A stretch of 64,000 nucleotides of DNA from assembly GCA_023897205.1 (NCBI GenBank), contig JAHWDD010000006.1, positions 1,860,001 through 1,924,000 of the forward strand, written 5' to 3'. Below the pieces are notes generated by a model. That model worked only from the letters and a program-made list of their open reading frames with translations, ran no database searches and was not told the DNA's origin. Positions 10,279 through 22,925 of this stretch are shown here, one piece after another. The translations under genes and the position numbers were made by a program. Source of the DNA: Exophiala sp. HKRS030 (taxonomy: Eukaryota > Ascomycota > Eurotiomycetes > Chaetothyriales > Herpotrichiellaceae). The stretch's first letter is position 1. Every line of letters begins with the position of its first letter.

Positions 10279-12188
10279 ATGGCTGGATGGTTCTCCTCTG
10301 GCACGTCTGCCCTCGACGAGCAAATTGAAAAAGCTACTTCAAGTAGTCTCGAAGACATCGCTACAAGTCTCGAAATCTCCGATTTGATCCGATCCAAAAC
10401 AGTGCAGCCTAAAGAGGCTATGCGATCGTTGAAGCGACGGATAGGCAACAGGAATCCCAATGTTCAGCTTTCAGCCTTGAAACTCACAGACACGTGCGTG
10501 AAGAATGGAGGATCTCACTTCCTGACGGAAATCGCATCCCGCGAGTTTATGGACAATCTTGTCTCGTTGCTCAAAGCCTACGGACCTGCAGCTGTAAACG
10601 ACGACGTCAAAGGCAAGATCCTCGAACTGATACAGACTTGGGCCATTGCCACCCAAGCTCGATACGATCTCTCGTATATCAACGAAGTCTACAAGACCCT
10701 CCAAAGAGAAGGATTCGCATTTCCACCAAAGGTTGAGATTGCAAGTACTATGGTGGACAGCAGCGCCCCTCCCGAATGGGCCGACAGTGATGTCTGCATG
10801 CGATGTCGTACAGCTTTCACCTTTACGAATCGCAAGCACCATTGCAGGAATTGCGGCAATGTCTTCGATCAGCAGTGTTCCTCCAAGTCGATTCCTTTAC
10901 CACACCTGGGCATCATGCAGCCTGTGCGCGTCGACGACGGATGCTACGACAAACTGACCAGGAAGTCCGGTGGCTCCGATCGCCGAGTGTCTTTCGCACC
11001 CAAACCTAGCGCCATGCAACCACGAAGTGCCAGGGTAGAGGCTAGCAGCTTTGATGAGGATCTGAAAAGAGCTTTGGAAATGAGTCTGGAGGAGGCCAAG
11101 GGAATATCAAGCTCAGGCTACGTGCCGCAGTCACAGGAACGAAAGAAGGAGCCTCCAAAGACGAACGGTGCGGCAGCAGCCGAGGAAGAGGACGACCCTG
11201 ATCTGAAGGCTGCCATAGCCTTGTCTCTGAAGGAGGCCGAAGAACAGGCCAAGAAGCATGCGGCCTCGATTAAGAAATCTGCAGCCGATGGTGCAACTTC
11301 TACACAACCATTCATCATGCCGAAGAATGACTATGAGCTATCAATCGTGGAAGCGGAGAACATCAACCTATTCTCCACGCTTGTCGACCGTCTACAACAT
11401 CAACCACCGGGCACAATACTACGAGAACCACAGATTCAAGAATTGTATGAAAGCATCGGCAAGCTTCGACCCAAACTGGCCAGAACGTTGGGCGAGACAA
11501 TGTCGAAGAATGATGCTTTGCTTGATCTTCATGCCAAACTGTCGACTGTTGTTCGCTACTACGATAGAATGCTCGAGGATCGACTGAACAATACCTATAA
11601 CCAGCGGAATCCGGGATATCCAGGTTACGGCATGGCCTCACCAGGCATACCTCAAGCTTCTGGAATGTACCCATCAATCGCTTCAGGTCCTCCGCCATCT
11701 ATGAGCACTGCGCCAGGGGGGGCGGAGAACTATTACTTTAGCAATGCACCATCCGCTGAACCTTATGGAGCACCTTCACAACCACCAATGCCCGAACCAC
11801 AACGCTCGTATTCATATTCGAGCGCAAAGCAGGACGCCTCAGTCTCATCGTATTCATATCAAAATTCGGTGCTGCAGCAGCAGCAGCAAGGTGGACAGCT
11901 CAATCAACCACCGTCTCCGCAAATGTATCACCAACAACAATACTCCTCTCAGCCTTCACAAGCTCCTCCTCCATCCGCGTACCCTCAGTTGCCACCTCCC
12001 GATCCTCAGCATACACCTACCCCTTATTCTCAGGGGGCAGATGCTCCTACTCCTCAACCACAGTACGCCTCTCAAGCTCTGCCAGCCTACCAACAACAGC
12101 AACAGGCAGTACCATCAACACCTCAAACCCAATCCCAACCTCTTCCCCCACCTACCCAGACATATCAACAGCTTCCGCCGCCACAACC

Positions 12189-12223
<35 letters not shown>

Positions 12224-12396
12224 ACCCTCCTCCAACACAGCAATCCAACCCACAGTCGTACCCGGCATATCAAACTGGCTACAGTCAAGATCAATTCCCT
12301 TCGGTACCGCAACATACTCCTGGCTACCCACAACAATCCTTACCTCAACACCAACCTAAACCCGTCGCGGTGGAGGAGAGTTTGATTGAGCTTTGA
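10279..12396 (+). CDS. VPS27: Vps27, ESCRT-0 subunit (VHS-FYVE-UIM)
   Basis: Vps27 binds PI3P and ubiquitinated cargo on endosomes and recruits ESCRT-I. The in-frame ATG at 10279 (context ACAACCATGG) gives [23 protein letters not shown], the expected Vps27 start, rather than the ATG at 10171; 705 residues, no intron. Domains: VHS (~1-140), FYVE (~165-230, [10 protein letters not shown]...RKHHCRNCG), and two ubiquitin-interacting motifs ([15 protein letters not shown] ~260-275, [16 protein letters not shown] ~307-322). A Pro/Gln-rich tail with a pure CAA run (12184-12222) follows, and the C-terminus is LIEL, a clathrin box. In the FYVE finger, two usual Cys ligands read as Asp (NVFDQQC and VRVDDGCY). 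I recall the same substitution in other filamentous ascomycetes, so it is probably lineage-wide and not damage. Confidence 0.96.
12184..12222 (+). repeat. CAA trinucleotide run inside VPS27
   Basis: About a dozen CAA codons in a row encode polyglutamine in the disordered C-terminal part of Vps27. It is likely length-variable between strains. Confidence 0.8.
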
Positions 12397-13039
12397 GAAG
12401 CTTTGCACGGGTAGAACGTGGGTCGAGGAGTAGTTTTGGGGGGTCCACTTGCATCCCTTCCGACCTGTATGTACGTACCGGGTGGTCTCGGTCCAGATTG
12501 CTAGCAATGGGGAAGGCCGGCGGTTGTCTTGTTGCGGCTTTCTTTTTCAAGGCGGAGGGAAAACGTCCCAGGAGTAAAAATAGGTAGCGTCCAAACCCAG
12601 AGCCAGCCAGTACTCGAATGAGATTTTCATCCTTATATCCCATAGTTGGCAATTAGCACAGTCCGCATTTTATTGATTACACCCCGAAATGTATTCGACA
12701 TTAAAAAGACTTGTCCTGCAATTTTCCCAAGGAACGAGGAACGAGTTCAACTATCAGATACCGTTTTTTCACTTTTTATATTGACTCTTACTCTGGCTCT
12801 TTACTAGTTCTGAGACAGACTGGCTATTCAAAATCTCGGTGCGTTGACGTTTCCATATCCATTCCATCCATCTCAATTGACAAGGTCGAGTAATGACGTG
12901 ATGTTTGTTTTATTCGGATGCCTGTCTATATTTTCAAAGTCGTATATATATCGTCGGGCTTGCCAGGGTACACCATGACTGATTGATTGATTGACATGTT
13001 CACGCGCCGAGTCATCGCAGTCGACTACCTCGACCCACG
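12397..13039. other. Convergent 3' intergenic region
   Basis: About 640 bp between the 3' ends of VPS27 and the arrestin gene. It holds AT-rich probable untranslated sequence and no convincing ORF or RNA gene. Confidence 0.4.
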
Positions 13040-15047
13040 TCAACCGTCCTGTGACTGTCGAGACGACCTCGAAGCACTGACACATCGACACAAATCTACA
13101 GGCGGTGGAGGTGACGATGGTGGCTGCATCATCATGGTGGTGGTGGTGGTGGTGGTTGTTGTCGTCGTTTCCCCTTCTTGGCCACCACCGTCACTGCCCC
13201 CGACAACCGATGGTGGAGGTGGAGGTGGTGTCATGGTCCCAGGTGGACTTTCCGAATACTCTGGCAAGGTGGCATTACCGTCACACAATTTACAAGTCAA
13301 GATTTGAATTGGCATTCGAATACGAATTTGAAATTGTTTCCGATCGTGTTCGTTGACTTGAACGTGTGCTGCTATCGTTATCTGTCAACACCAAAAAGGT
13401 AAAAAGGTTAGCACTCGCACACTCGCATACACCCAAAACACACCCCGTTCCATTTGCTCGCTTCTCGGAATTGAAACTTACCAAAAGATAGTGTCGAACA
13501 TACAAACATTTGTAAGCCGTATCTGCCTCAATCTTTGAACATGAAGGTATCTTCAAGGTCGTCTTTTCATGTAAATATTGATAATCTCCGTCGGAACCAC
13601 CATCAATATCACCAGCACCACCACGACCGTCATTGTTGTTGTTGTTGTTGTTGTTAACAAACTCAAGATGTTGAGGAGACGACGACAGACGACGACACCA
13701 CAACACATCATCAGCATCCTTCTCCTTTTCAATCACCACACTACTGGCGTAAGAAGGGGCCATTTTTTCTCCCGCGGCACTGATGCGTCTAAAGGCGCGC
13801 TGGTGAAGGGGGTCTCGCTTCGCTCGGTTCGTGTACAACAAGGCCTTTGTGCGTGACTGTTCTCGGTACGCCAGTCCGTTGCGCGTCTGATACTGCACGT
13901 CCTCGACGAGAGAAATATTGATGCTCTGCCACGATCGATCATTGGGGGATGAGATGTTGATGGTCAGGGGTAATTGGCCCCCTACTCGACAAGATTTGGC
14001 AGCCAGGGCGAAATTGTAGTGTAGGCCGTGCAAGAGCCCTCGAACCTCATAGGGTTCCGAGAGTTCCAAAGAACACACGCAAGGGATGCGTACGAGTGTG
14101 ACGAGTTGTGTCAGGGTCGCCGTATTCGCGCTCGAAGAGTAGTGTCCTCCACCAACACCTCCTCCTTCTGTCTCGGTGGTGGCCGTAGCAAGAGCAGTCA
14201 GTGTATAAGACACCTTTCCCAACGGTAGGTCTATCGTCTCGGGAAGCCAACTTTCAAGGGGTCTTTCGAATGGAAAAGTGTATTGCCCAGGTTCGAACCT
14301 TCGCTGCGTGTTGGTTTGTCTCGCGTGACTGCGATATGCGGAAGTGGTCGTCATGTTGTTGTTGATGTCGTCGGCTCCTCCCATTACTCCTGCATCATCC
14401 GTCTGTAAGAAATTCCACGTCTGTTGCACCACCTCCTCTCGAAATACCTTGTGCAGTTTCCGAACGCGCCATGATTCAGGCCAGATGGTTTCTGTTTCTC
14501 CCCGAAAATTCAACTTCAAAGCGTTCAGGGTCGTCGGTTTCAGGACGGTCAGGTTCATCACTCCTCTGAGGACGGCGGAACGGTGTTCGGAATTGTGCGG
14601 ATAGTCGAATCCTTCCAGGTACAAGATTGGCTCAGCGAGCTCAAGAGACAATGTGAACCCGGCGGCGGTGGCGGCAGGGGCGCGCGTCATAACCAACTGG
14701 TCAGCGGCTCCCTGGTCTTTGATCTTTGGTAGACGACTTTTGACGGCGGCACCAGAAGCGCGCGACGATGATCTACCAAGGTGGTGATGGTGGTGTCTGA
14801 CCCGGCTAGAGAGGCTTTGCGACGGCGGCTGCTGCTGCTCTCCATCCTCGACGTCGATCGATTTGCTCTTGTTGCTAGGGAGGACGATCCTGCTGGTGAA
14901 AGGTGACAGCCACGAGTCGACTGTAGGAATTGCCTGAGGTCTCGATTGGAAGTAGACATCATTGTTCTTACTGGCCTCGTGATGTTTTTTGGTGGAAACG
15001 AAAAGACGACCTTCGATCGCCGAAGTGACTTCTTTGTACCCTTCCAT
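13040..15047 (-). CDS. Arrestin-domain (ART-type) trafficking adaptor
   Basis: Alpha-arrestins of fungi bring the Rsp5 ubiquitin ligase to plasma-membrane transporters. Exon 1 is 15047-13482 (522 codons from MEGYKEV) and exon 2 is 13381-13040. The 100-nt intron has a GTAAGT donor, a CTAAC branch site and a GACAG acceptor, giving 635 residues. The arrestin N domain covers FTLSLELAEPILYLEGFDYP, LRGVMNLTVLKPTTLNALKLNFRGETETIWPE and YTFPFERPLESWLPETIDLPLGKVSYTLTA. The C domain covers VRGLLHGLHYNFALAAKSCRVGGQLPLTINI. Exon 2 supplies the last arrestin strands ending TLPEYSE, in which LPEY is a possible variant PY motif for Rsp5. A low-complexity tail follows with runs of Pro, Thr and Met. N-terminal residues 1-120 are divergent. 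Which ART paralogue it is cannot be settled here. Confidence 0.9.
13131..13230 (-). repeat. Trinucleotide-rich tract in arrestin exon 2
   Basis: Reiterated ACC/CCA-type triplets on the coding strand produce a poly-Thr run and a Pro-rich stretch in the tail of the arrestin-like protein. It reads as GGT repeats on the plus strand. Confidence 0.75.
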
Positions 15048-16835
15048 GGCCCTTTTTCCCTCACTTTTATGCTAGGGAACCACTGAACAGTTGGAATGCC
15101 AGTACTGGCAAGTCCTACTGCAGGTACCTTTGGTTGACCAAAGTACTTGGTTTGATGGTGCACTAACTTCCAACCCCTCTACTCCCAAGTCAACCCCGAG
15201 CAAAAAGATAATTGCTCGGGAATTTAGAAGCCATTTTTGTTGTATACCTTCCGCGGTCAAGTCAGAACAAGGCAAAGGACCGTTTGCTGCAGAATCTCCC
15301 AGATTTGACCTGTACCCGGCCTTGACTGGTACCTGGACAGTGGGACACCACAACCGAGTGTCTTAGGAAACAAAAATTACCCAGACCTTGACATGTGAAG
15401 TTGACGAAGCTCTGTCACAAAACACTGTGAACTCGACGAGTACAAAAGAGAGAGATAATACTTCCTTTCAGCAATAAAGGCTGGGCAGAACAGGACAGAA
15501 GCAACTTTTTCCCCAGCAGCCAGCAAGGGTCCAAAGAAAAAGAAGGAACGCTGACAGACCCGTGGGCGTGGGCACGCGCGGGCCACCACGAAAGCGTTGA
15601 ACGGGCTGGGGATAATAAGACTCCTTCTCCCGAAGCTCACTAGGCAATCAACAACCTTTGGTAACTAACTAGACTGGTGAGCCCATGGACACGTTGCAAC
15701 GTGAACGGACCGTTTACATATCTAGGTAGGTATCTAGAGATTGTGTTTGGTCCCTTTCTTCCTTGGGGTCGGAAGCTCCCGAGACCGAGACCACTTTACC
15801 GGGGGGGGGAAGTAGTACTGGTAGTCAGATAAGAGAACGGCAGAAACAGGTCGAGGTCGACCCGTTAGTCACAAGAAATCCCCTACTGTGCCGTAGAGAA
15901 CCGGATAAATTCAATCAATTCGATCGACAAAGTAGAGACGAAGACAAGACTCATAGATGGGAAATTGGGACTATTAGCCTCATAGGACGGGTAGTTGTGA
16001 GAGATATGACAGGTAATGTAAACGAGGTGTGAATAAACCTACAATAAGTAAAGATGGTACGTGATAAGCCCACAGGGTCAGGATTTCATGCATAAAAACT
16101 TTCCATCATGCATCATGTCAGCTTCGGCATAAACTGTGAATTCATCATTACTGACTACTCTGTAGTAACAAGTTACAGTTAGTCATCGTAGATCCCTGAT
16201 CGTACTCCGTATGATCGATGAGTACAGTTACTCAAACCCCTCCCTCGGAGCTACGGATGTCATCAGAGCCATTTGGTGGATGTAACACGAATCCGCCTGT
16301 TACATGTGCCAGGGTCAGAGCAATCAATCACCAGCGAGTACAATCCATTACGGGGAAAAGGACAAAAGAGAGAGAGAGAGACTAAACGACAGCTGACTGG
16401 GTATGCGACCGAACGATTCCACATCGACCGATGTACAGGACAAGAAAGAGTCAGGTTTGGAGTATTTTTATGTTTCAGTGGTGACTTTTTCTGCGCCTCA
16501 CCTCTCTCAACGACCGCCTATATGGACATCTTCCTCGGGGGCGCATTCTCCTCCCTTCCGTCTGTGATCGTCAACAACAAAGTTTACAATGGCGGCCTGA
16601 ATCGTGAAACGCCCCATTTTTTCCTCCATCGAAGTACCTTTGATCAGTTTCCTTAAACCCTCGTCAAAATATTTGTTACCGAGTGTGCGTGGAAGTAACT
16701 GGTCTTTTTTTTTGCTTCATAGTCTCGGAGATGCAGGGGGGCCCTATTGTAGATTGAAAAAGTTAGCGGACTGGAACCAGATACTAGTATGTAGACAAAA
16801 GCTTGGGGCGTCCATTTTGTACATACCGAGCGTAG
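15048..16835. other. Long intergenic region upstream of arrestin gene and downstream of FDH
   Basis: About 1.8 kb with no supported gene. It contains a run of nine G near 15801-15809, a CTAGGTAGGTA short repeat near 15722-15732, one TACTCCGTA nonamer at 16203 and a GA-rich microsatellite near 16365-16380. Small ORFs here have no recognisable composition. Confidence 0.4.
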
Positions 16836-18441
<1,606 letters not shown>

Positions 18442-19149
18442 TTTTGAGCTGTTTGACTGTAAAGGACTTTTGACTGATGAGATTCTAGGAAGTTTTACAG
18501 GAAGAGGAGAAAATGAAGCAACGATTACAAGAAATGAGCAAGACGGCAATATGTCATTCAGAATCTGTTGCCGAAGTGGGGTTGTTGTTTACGGGGACAC
18601 GTTTTCGTGATTGAGGGAGGGCCTCTTGAGGTGGGGGAGAACGTTCTGTGGTGCAAGTCAATCAATCAATCAATCAGTACCAAGATACTCGTAGGGTCTT
18701 CTACTAGCGGTGCCTGGCAAATCATTTTTCCAGAGTCACGAACAAAGTCCGAAGTGTGCATGTTCCGGGAGGGTTGAAGCCACTATCATACTGTACTGTA
18801 CAGCTTCGACAGCCCCGCGCCTGTCTTGGTGCTCGAGCTCTTTCGAGCTTATCGGGAGAATTCGCACCGCAACGATTGCTCGTTACCTCTGACCATCACC
18901 ACCATTTTCTCCCTCTTTTAGCTAAATATGCCGTGGCACAGTCTTGTAGCCTTTCCTCCCCGTCCAGAATCATCCCGGGCCCGGAGAAATTCGCCAGTTG
19001 CGGAAAAACCATACGAGCAAGGCTGCCAATTGCGAGTACCTTATCTACCCCGCCAGCAGTTTGTACTATTCGCTGCACCATAAAGATGCATGATGATAAC
19101 TCCCCACAGTCGACTTGCAGGTGAAACAGTATTTATTGTGTTCATTCCT
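18442..19149. other. Intergenic, FDH promoter side
   Basis: About 700 bp upstream of the formaldehyde dehydrogenase gene. It contains a short CAAT tetranucleotide microsatellite at about 18658-18676. No coding signal is seen. Confidence 0.4.
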
Positions 19150-19656
19150 TCAATTTGTCTTTTCGAAAACCAAAATTATATTGAGTTTAATGCTATTGCA
19201 ATGCTGATCGCAGCCATCGTGACATCCCCGCAATACCATTTTGATAGTGTTGCTGCGCCATGAGCCTCGAGGTGAAGATTCAATAGCGAAGGCGTGTGGC
19301 AAAGCTCCTGCGCCTGTGGCATGCCGCCGTTTTTCCTTGAATGTTACAAACACCGTTTCTTCAAAAACGGACGCCTTATCAGAGCAGAGATTTCTCATGC
19401 GGAAAGTTTGACCTGCGAGCTCCCATGGTTCGTACGCGGTGGAGGCACTTTCGATCCTTCCTATTGCATCCTCTGAAACGCAACTCATGAAAGCGTGTTG
19501 CAGGTTTGAGTTGTCGCCTGCACGGGATATCAACGAAATCTTCATTTGATGCGATTGCTCTTCTTGATAGATATCGGTGAGTTGCAACGAGTCTATCATT
19601 TGATGAGCATAGCAACCTTCTGGCTGCCGGACAAGCTGGACACTTTCCTTCGCCAT
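19150..19656 (-). CDS. Hypothetical ORF, 168 codons
   Basis: An uninterrupted ATG frame starting MAKESVQLVRQPEGCYAHQMIDSLQLTDIYQEE. I recognise no domain, signal peptide or membrane segment. It lies downstream, on the same strand, of two overlapping open frames (20160-19846 starting MTSKHSEAAYTMSTEST; 20062-19706 rich in charged residues), which could be earlier exons of one gene, but I found no convincing splice pair joining them. It may equally be a chance ORF. Confidence 0.3.
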   Translation of the reverse strand: MAKESVQLVRQPEGCYAHQMIDSLQLTDIYQEEQSHQMKISLISRAGDNSNLQHAFMSCVSEDAIGRIESASTAYEPWELAGQTFRMRNLCSDKASVFEETVFVTFKEKRRHATGAGALPHAFAIESSPRGSWRSNTIKMVLRGCHDGCDQHCNSIKLNIILVFEKTN

Positions 19657-21305
19657 TCTAGAGGATTCGGGTCGAGAACGCTTCGATGATCCTTGGAACC
19701 AGATGTTACAGGATATTACTCATCGTCGAAGGTGTAATGACTTCCTGACAGTCGGGATAGCGGTATTCAGAATCTTGCTGTTTTCCCCCTACCTCCAAGC
19801 TGTCTCCTAGGATTTGGGCTTCCTCTTCGCCTTTGTCTTCTGCCACTATGTCGCCCCTCCTCGTCTCCTGTCTTTTGGCTTTTCTTTTTGTTTGGGGCCG
19901 AGCTTTAATGCCAGAATTGGGACCTTGGGATTGTGTATGCCCATCGATGTCCCCATTAGTACAGTACCCGGTGGTGCCGGGCCAGCGCCATGTAACCCTT
20001 TGGCGTTCTTGCCGGGGGAAAGAGCTTGTAGTCTGCCGATGGGCAGACGTGGTTCCGGACAACCAGCTCTACGTCGTGGGAAAGCCGCAGTATTCGCAGC
20101 CATGTTGGTCGTTGACTCCGTGGACATTGTGTATGCGGCTTCCGAGTGCTTAGAGGTCACCCTCGTAGTTACATCCCGGTCTGCCTGGCTCGATCAAGTG
20201 CCAGAAGCATGGGACTTCAGTAACAGCGGCTTCGGCCATCCTTGCTGCCGTATCTGAGCTTCGAAATTGCAAGTAGAGGGTCTCTGGACAAAGAGGCAAG
20301 AGGGTGTCAAATATAGATATACAAAACTGGAGCGATGCCAACGATCGACGCCAGCAAAGCCAAAGGAATAAAAATATCCTGGAAAGTCAACAGAAAGACC
20401 TGTCTATCAACCCATATTTATAGACATAGCAGGCAAGCAGTCACTAGGTCAGTGATGAGTACGTTAACTTCCCTAAGCAGTCAATGAATAGATCAATTGA
20501 CTAAACTGTATTGGACAGTGACATGGCAGTCAAGCTGTTATTCACTATCTGCGCATGTGGGCTCACCACTAGCACAAAGTGAACAAAGAGCCACCCATCG
20601 GATTGGGTGGTGATCCACCAAAGACAATGACGCTTTGAGCAATTGACCATTGTCTGCAAAGTGCAGTCACTGGGGGCAGTGATGGAGACCATTGACTTTG
20701 CATACGAGCAAGTAGTGAACATTAGTGGCACTTTCATTCATGAGAAGAGAAGATCACAAGGTTGAATTGAACGATGCTCGTGGTAGGCTATGAGCATGAG
20801 AAAGCAAAGATGGAGGACGAGAACTGCAGCGCTCATGTTTTGCAAGCACTTCGTTTTTACGCCAAGCTACCTTGCTCACCTGCCCCTGCAACAGCCTCAT
20901 CGGCCCGAGTACAGAGCACCGACTGACTGGTACATACATTGCCTGAAGGTAGGCGAATGGTCTTCCTGCCAAATTGCTTGCCAACCCATGTCTACAAAGT
21001 CGAGCTCTTCGATCAATTGTTTCCGCGAATGCAGTGGCTTCGAACTCAACGTGGCTGATGTATTTGTACTGAGGACCACCTACACAGAAGCCAGGTAGGT
21101 AGTCAATCATGCCCAACCTACTACGGAGTAGGGAGTATGCATTCCATAAACGCTGGAGAGGTATCGACCGAGTAGAAAAAACGCCACAGCCCTGACCTTA
21201 TCCCATCCAAGTCCGGCCAAATCAGCCCAGGGATCAGGAGCTCTTTTTTGGTCTTCGTATTGTACAATTACGTCCGCTTCAACCGAGTTGCAAGCAGTGA
21301 GATTC
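19657..21305. other. Intergenic with weak minus-strand ORFs
   Basis: Contains the weak frames 20160-19846 and 20062-19706 (minus), neither recognisable. A TACGGAGTA nonamer lies at 21122. Otherwise no gene is visible. Confidence 0.35.
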
Positions 21306-21709
21306 TCATCTGCCTCCCAAGTTTCCAGCCTGCATCATTGCCGCATTCTGCTCTTGGAACCGCTCGCCTATTCGCTCGTTGCTTCTCATGTATTTGTCGA
21401 CGCATTTCATGACGCAGGACTCTTCCCGGGAGATGAGAGATTTGGTGGTGAAATCATTGACGCAGTGGTCGAAGCATCTTTGCACCAATTTGGAGTACAT
21501 CTGTGATACGCATACAAGAGTCAGCCTCTGGCTTCCATGCAAATCCCAAAGGACAAAAAGTCGGGGAGTAGATTACAGTCATGAATTCCTTCATCTGCTT
21601 CCTCTCCATCCGAGAGTTCAATTCTCTCTGCTCTGCTGCTGTGAGTCTACATATAAACCGTCAGTTGAGCTGTGTCTGTACATATTAAAGAGTCGCCGTA
21701 CCCGTCCAT
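21306..21709 (-). CDS. TIM9: Tim9, mitochondrial intermembrane-space chaperone
   Basis: Tim9 forms the hexamer with Tim10 that escorts carrier proteins to the TIM22 complex. Three exons join in frame: 21709-21702 (8 nt, ATGGACGG), 21646-21577, and 21500-21306. Together they give 90 residues reading [20 protein letters not shown] at the start. The twin CX3C motif is clear (CFDHC and CVMKC) with the family sequence [22 protein letters not shown] and a tail [15 protein letters not shown]. Intron 1 uses GTACGG...TGTAG with a CTGAC branch. Intron 2 uses GTAATC...CACAG. Length matches known Tim9 (about 87-93). The first exon is too short for ORF finders, so automated models may start wrongly inside the intron. 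Confidence 0.96.
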
Positions 21710-22917
21710 TGCGAATGAATTGAGCTCAGAGTAAGAATGGCAACAGTCTGTGAGAACTAGGAGGAACCAGCGGTCTGTACGATAGCAAATACTCTGGTCG
21801 GATGGGTAATGTCTGCGATGACGATTTAGGAAGTGTTGGGATGAAATTCTACTGTTGTAGGTTGATAAAGTCGCTGATTAGGATGGCCTGGAGAAAACTG
21901 CAAGTCTTCTTCGGGCGCAGCTATAGCGAGCATTCGCGCCAAGATTCGCCTGACTTGCTATGCATGCCTCCGTACTTTCCCTGCAAGTTTCCTAGAGCCG
22001 ACAGTTCCTGGTTAGCAACAACGTTGATGCTGCCATGCAATTTTAAGATATCATTCAGCTTACTTCAGTTTCAAAGACGGTACCGAGTCCCAGAGACTCA
22101 TCTGAATCTTAAAAGCCCACAGGCCAAAGCCCGATTTCGGTATCGCTAAATCTTTCATTTCGACCTCGATCGCCTTTGTTCTACCACTCTCAAAATTGTG
22201 GCAGCGCCTGTTGGGCGTGATCCGAGATGCAGAATACTGTAGGTCTACACGTCTCTACTGATAGCTTGTTTTGAAGACAAGTGCACTCGGAATGGACAGG
22301 CTTTTGGAGGAGGGTGGACAGTGACACCGGAAGCTGCACGAGTTCAAAATGGCCCGCGAAGTTCTATCATATCCGCTGAACACGACCAGAAGAAGTCCAG
22401 CTCGGACGGAAACGCTTACCTTGACTGCTACACGCCATCATGCATTGCACTTGGCGACGAAATCATCGGAGAGATCGCATAATCTGTAGTGAACAGCCTA
22501 TCGAAATGGAATGTCCTCTTAATTTGCTGGACATTGCTACACGAAGCCATTCAGAACAAGGGGTTTAGAAGTGTACTTAGATGACTATAGGTGTCTTCTG
22601 CATTCAGACCATGCAGACATTTGAAGACATCTTAGTCGTTACAAACAAATTATCTCGTTTGAGATGGGAGCATATTGACAAACATTCATTCTTCTAAATC
22701 ACATTCACTTCCTGGGTTGATATTCACTTTTTTGAATGGTATTCACTTTTCTGGAGTATTTCACTTCAAGCTTTAGTATTGTGTTCACTTGTTCTAAATG
22801 ATTTCTACTTCTCATTATCACAAATTCTTTTGAAAAGTAATTTTTGTACGGAGTATTTATAAGTTAATTTCTTAAGACTCAGTAACTAAGAAAATTGAAT
22901 CTAGACCAAAAAACAAG
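21710..22917. other. Intergenic, AT-rich towards the tRNA gene
   Basis: About 1.2 kb upstream of TIM9 and downstream of tRNA-Tyr. No coding signal. The part after 22650 is AT-rich and carries an irregular array of ATTCACTT-like units and a TACGGAGTA at 22847. Confidence 0.4.
22703..22790 (+). repeat. Irregular array of ATTCACTT-like units
   Basis: Units at 22703-22710, 22722-22729 and 22741-22748 are identical (ATTCACTT), spaced 19 bp apart. Looser copies follow at about 22759 (TTTCACTT) and 22783 (GTTCACTT). TTCTAAAT occurs on both sides (22692 and 22792). Function unknown; it may be a remnant of a short tandem repeat. Confidence 0.6.
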
Positions 22918-22924
22918 AAAAAAA
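22918..22924 (-). terminator. Pol III terminator of tRNA-Tyr
   Basis: A run of seven T on the minus strand begins two bases beyond the discriminator base of the tRNA-Tyr gene, the standard RNA polymerase III stop. Confidence 0.8.
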
Positions 22925-22925
22925 T

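Noticed and set aside
14285..14305. GGTTCGAACC resembling a tRNA B box
   Set aside because: Lies inside the arrestin coding sequence and has no acceptor or anticodon arms around it.
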